A stretch of DNA of 8,828 bases from Desulfobulbaceae bacterium (lineage in GTDB: Bacteria > Desulfobacterota > Desulfobulbia > Desulfobulbales > Desulfobulbaceae): positions 1 to 8,828 of the forward strand of contig SKJK01000250.1 in NCBI GenBank assembly GCA_007121995.1. The letters run 5' to 3'. The notes under the pieces are model-generated. The model worked only from the letters and a program-made list of their open reading frames with translations, was not told where the DNA came from and ran no database searches. Both the position numbers and the translations under genes were made by a program. How positions within the stretch are numbered: position 1 is the first letter of the stretch; every line of letters starts with the position of its first letter. Shown here piece by piece: positions 6,277-8,828 of this stretch.

Positions 6277-7208
6277 GACAACTGCTGCCCTCCCCTTCTT
6301 TTCTTTTCCGGCCTGAGGCGACCGTGGGCCCCGCTGAAACGCAACAACGATTTGCGATCGATGATGGTCCGATAATCGATCCCGTTGCTGGCCAAGGCGT
6401 TCATCATGTCAAGGAGCTGATTGCCGCCTTCATGTACCGGGCCGTAGCAGCCACGACAGGGAACGCGGCTGCGCAGACAGAGGGGAACCTCCCTGCCACC
6501 GCAGCCGCCGGCGGTCACCGGCCCCATGCAGAGCAACCCCTGCTCCAAAAGACAGCGCATCCGGCTCAACGGTTCATCGGGGGTATATTCTGGCTTGGCC
6601 GTACCCCGACGAATCACCGCCTGACCTTTCCCTGTGCGCACAGTGGGACACGTTTCACAGACGCTCTTATACGGCAGACGCAGTTTTTTCTGCTGCGCCA
6701 GGGCCTCCACAACAGAGACGATCATCTTCGGCCGCGGCGGACAACCGGGCAGAGAGACATCCACCCTGACCTGCTCGTCAATGCTCAAAACCCGGTCCAA
6801 CAGAGCCGGCACCGCATCAGGGACAGGAGCGGCCTCGGTGGTTGCAGTGCTGAACACGGTCTCCATGGTGCAACCTGCTGTCCACTGATTGCGCATCGCC
6901 GGTATACCCCCGTGGACGGCACAGGTACCCAAGGCGATGAGGATCCGGCATTGCCGTCGCATTGCCTTCAGGACCCCGTGATGGCTCTCCAGGCCAACCC
7001 CCCCGGTCACCAGACCGATATCAGCTTCGGGCAAAGATACTTCCTCGTCGTCACCCGCCCCATCAGTGTACTTGTGGTCCATGAGCAGAGGAAAATGGAC
7101 AATGTCAACCTGTTGAAAAAGAGAAAGCAACAGCTCGCCGCTGTTCAACAGGGCAATTTCACAACCGGAACAACCATGCAGCCACTCACAACTGAGTTTA
7201 GGTTTCAT
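6273..7208 (-). CDS. mvhG: Hydrogenase small subunit, MvhG type
   Basis: Iron-sulfur subunit that conducts electrons away from the Ni-Fe site of MvhA toward MvhD. The 311-residue protein starts SCEWLHGCSGCEIALLN with the proximal-cluster ligands C13 and C16, completed by C96 in LGTCAVHGGIPAMRNQ and C156 in LPGCPPRP. The C-terminal half supplies further cysteines for medial and distal clusters: CETC (C184, C187), C219, C227, C236 in TAGGCGG, and CRGC (C251, C254). There is no twin-arginine leader, which places it in the cytoplasm and in the Mvh/Frh class rather than the periplasmic uptake class. The arginine- and lysine-rich last ten residues are not conserved in the family as I know it. It overlaps mvhD by 11 nt and mvhA by 4 nt (ATGA), so the subunits are translationally coupled. 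Stop is TGA. Confidence 0.96.
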   Translation of the reverse strand: MKPKLSCEWLHGCSGCEIALLNSGELLLSLFQQVDIVHFPLLMDHKYTDGAGDDEEVSLPEADIGLVTGGVGLESHHGVLKAMRRQCRILIALGTCAVHGGIPAMRNQWTAGCTMETVFSTATTEAAPVPDAVPALLDRVLSIDEQVRVDVSLPGCPPRPKMIVSVVEALAQQKKLRLPYKSVCETCPTVRTGKGQAVIRRGTAKPEYTPDEPLSRMRCLLEQGLLCMGPVTAGGCGGREVPLCLRSRVPCRGCYGPVHEGGNQLLDMMNALASNGIDYRTIIDRKSLLRFSGAHGRLRPEKKRRGGQQLS

Positions 7209-7641
7209 TGTTCTGCTGCCATGCGCCGCCGGTGATGGTTACCGGCATATCCCTGTCCAAGTCTGCCAACCTGGCGCTCATACGATGAAAGGCTGCCACC
7301 AGTCGCTCCGGTTCCGCCGACGACACCCAGGTGAACTCGAACTGTTCTTTCGCATACCCCAGATCCTCAAGGGTATCGGCGATCACCTCGGCCCGAGCCA
7401 GGGCCAGCTCATTTCCTTTAAGATAATGGCACTCCCCGGAATGGCAGCCAATAATCATCACTCCGGCGGCTCCTTTCTCAAGGGCATGCAGGACCTGTTG
7501 CGGATGGACCATGCCCGAACACAGGACCCGGATAATTCTGATTGATCCGGAATACTGCAGACGCGAGATGCCGGCCAGGTCAGCCGCCGCATACGAGCAC
7601 CAGTTGCAGCAGAAAGCAATGATTTTCGCGTCCCAGTTCAT
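7198..7641 (-). CDS. mvhD: MvhD/FrhD-family [2Fe-2S] electron-transfer subunit
   Basis: Connects the hydrogenase to heterodisulfide reductase by passing electrons from MvhG to HdrA. The 147-residue protein shows the family's cysteine set: FCCNWCSYAAADLAG (10-24; C11, C12, C15), IRVLCSGMV (38-45; C41) and IIGCHSGECHYLKGN (64-78; C66, C71). These are the residues that hold its 2Fe-2S cluster in relatives; many homologues have GCHPGDCHY where this one has GCHSGECHY. All are encoded as cysteine, with no in-frame TGA, so Sec is confined to MvhA among the complete subunits seen here. Length is normal. The ATG overlaps the hdrA stop as ATGA and has GGAGG four nt upstream, so the start is secure. Stop is TAA inside the start of mvhG. 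Confidence 0.96.
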   Translation of the reverse strand: MNWDAKIIAFCCNWCSYAAADLAGISRLQYSGSIRIIRVLCSGMVHPQQVLHALEKGAAGVMIIGCHSGECHYLKGNELALARAEVIADTLEDLGYAKEQFEFTWVSSAEPERLVAAFHRMSARLADLDRDMPVTITGGAWQQNNET

Positions 7642-8828
7642 GTCCCCTCCGATGCTGCATCACCCAGGGCGGCTTCTACCTGGGCCTCAATCTGCGCGTA
7701 GGTAAAGCCAGCAACATCTACGCCCCGTTTCGGACAGGTTCCCTGACAAATACCGCAACCCTTGCATAACACCTGGTCAATGGTCACTGTTTTCAAGGCC
7801 ACGCCTTGCTCATCCTCATATTCCACCAGGTTGATGGCCCGATATGGACAGACGTCAATACACAGACCGCACCCGTCGCAACGCACAGGGTCGACCTGGG
7901 CGACATAGGGCTCCAGGGCAATTTCCTTGCGGGCCAGGAGACTACCTGCCTTGGCAGCCGCGGCCAGGGCCTGGGAAATGGATTCCTCCAAAGGCTTTGG
8001 ATAGTGGGCCAAGCCGGCGACAAACACGCCGTCAACGTGAAATTCCACCGGTCGCAACTTGGCGTGTGCCTCCTGAAAAAAGCCATCGGCATTCAGGGGC
8101 AGCTTGAACACATTGGCCAGGTTCGGTGCGTCTGGACCGGCCAGGGTGGCGCTGGCCAGGATGACCATATCAGCCTGGATCTGTAACGGCCGATGCAGGA
8201 CATGATCCCAGACCTCAACCATCACACCGTCCCTTTCCCGAGAAAGCTTCGGCGGCCCGTGGAGTTCATAGTTGATAAAGACAATGCCCAATTCCCGGGC
8301 CTTGTTGTAAATACGTTCGCGCTGCCCATAGGTACGGATTTCCCGATACAGGATATAAATCCGGCGGGACGGCGCCTCTTTTTTCAGCTTGATGGCACTT
8401 TGGATCGAGTGGGTACAACAGGATTTGGAACAATAGGGCCGCTCCTGGCTACGGCTGCCAACACACTGGATAAAAACAAAAGAAGAGCCCCGTGCCACCC
8501 TGGTTTCATTGTGCATATGAAGCTTGTCGAATTCAATGGAGGCAACCACCTTGGGTATCTTACCGTATTCGAATTCCTCGGGAATATAGCGTTTGGCCCC
8601 GGTGGTGATGATAACGACACCATGATGGACGGTTTTTATCCGGTCAGCACCGGCCCTTAAGGTAGTGGTGAAATCACCGACATGTCCGATCACCTCTCCC
8701 ACAGAACTGTCGTAGAACACCTGGATACGAGGATGGCTGACCACCTCTTGACGCAATTCATCAAGGTAGCGGGGCACATGCTCGCCGCTCCAGGTCTGAA
8801 AAAGATGGAGGGCATTGCCACCCAACTG
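7638..8828 (-). CDS. hdrA: HdrA-like FAD and iron-sulfur protein (3' part, runs off right edge)
   Basis: HdrA is the flavin subunit that, in Hdr-Mvh complexes, splits electron pairs from H2 between a low-potential acceptor (ferredoxin) and a higher-potential thiol or disulfide acceptor. The frame is open to the edge (396 codons); the TTG at 8823-8825 is an internal Leu codon in Q-L-G-G-N, not a start. Counting from that codon: a Rossmann-type region with LGG...(1-7) and VIITTGA (71-77); FIQCVGSR with C121; RPYCSKSCCTHSIQSA with C132, C136 and C137, the conserved HdrA cysteine patch; LYREIRTYG (159-167); GVFVAGLAHYPKPLEESISQA (266-286), the family's FAD-end motif; then two 4Fe-4S sites, CDGCGLCIDVCP (C316-C326) and CKGCGICQGTCP (C354-C364). 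The N-terminal FAD-binding start, and any further Fe-S region, is outside the window. TGA overlaps mvhD as ATGA. Confidence 0.95.
   Translation of the reverse strand, partial: QLGGNALHLFQTWSGEHVPRYLDELRQEVVSHPRIQVFYDSSVGEVIGHVGDFTTTLRAGADRIKTVHHGVVIITTGAKRYIPEEFEYGKIPKVVASIEFDKLHMHNETRVARGSSFVFIQCVGSRSQERPYCSKSCCTHSIQSAIKLKKEAPSRRIYILYREIRTYGQRERIYNKARELGIVFINYELHGPPKLSRERDGVMVEVWDHVLHRPLQIQADMVILASATLAGPDAPNLANVFKLPLNADGFFQEAHAKLRPVEFHVDGVFVAGLAHYPKPLEESISQALAAAAKAGSLLARKEIALEPYVAQVDPVRCDGCGLCIDVCPYRAINLVEYEDEQGVALKTVTIDQVLCKGCGICQGTCPKRGVDVAGFTYAQIEAQVEAALGDAASEGT

Noticed and set aside
6324..7235. 303-residue open frame on the plus strand
   Set aside because: It is antisense to mvhG, whose cysteine pattern is unambiguous; the plus-strand translation shows no family features.
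8823..8825. TTG as the start codon of the HdrA-like gene
   Set aside because: The codon before it is open and the LGG that follows is an internal HdrA motif, so the gene simply continues past the window edge.
1..8828. CRISPR arrays, insertion sequences, tRNA or rRNA genes
   Set aside because: I saw no repeat-spacer pattern, transposase, terminal inverted repeats or RNA-gene sequence; nearly all of the window is accounted for by the minus-strand genes.

Overview
All supported genes lie on the minus strand, so the region reads from right to left. It is one cytoplasmic hydrogenase locus: the 3' part of hdrA, then mvhD, mvhG and mvhA, a small cysteine-rich protein, then the maturation genes hypF, hypC, hypD and the 5' part of hypE. 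The organism is most likely an anaerobic, sulfur- or sulfate-metabolising deltaproteobacterium (Desulfobacterota). That is inferred from the Hdr-Mvh set in a bacterial-looking, moderately GC-rich, tightly overlapping operon, and from a selenocysteine codon. The sequence alone does not fix the genus.

The most important point is easy to miss. The hydrogenase large-subunit frame appears to stop at a TGA at 4927-4929, straight after residues ...RAYDP and just before the obligatory C-terminal nickel-binding motif. Reading through the TGA as selenocysteine (U) gives D-P-U-I-S-C-A-T-H, the large-subunit signature with Sec in place of the first Cys. A 25-residue tail of the kind removed during maturation follows, then a true stop at 4831-4833. 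Just downstream of the TGA is a perfect 6-bp hairpin with a 5-nt loop (4894-4910), placed as expected for a bacterial SECIS element. The gene therefore encodes a [NiFeSe] hydrogenase large subunit of 481 residues, not a truncated 449-residue protein.

Layout, right to left: hdrA (partial, 8828-7638), mvhD (7641-7198), mvhG (7208-6273), mvhA (6276-4831), a small CxC/CPxC protein (4780-4526), a 198-bp non-coding gap, hypF (4327-2018), hypC (2027-1743), hypD (1752-625), a 160-bp gap, and hypE (464 to the left edge). Neighbours within each block overlap by 4 to 11 nt.

How the genes work together: MvhA/MvhG oxidise H2 at the Ni-Fe(-Se) site. MvhD passes electrons through its 2Fe-2S cluster to the FAD protein HdrA, which in this family carries out flavin-based electron bifurcation. 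HypF, HypE, HypC and HypD make and deliver the Fe(CN)2CO part of the active site. HdrB/HdrC, HypA/HypB, the large-subunit endopeptidase and the Sec machinery (selA, selB, selC, selD) are not in this window.
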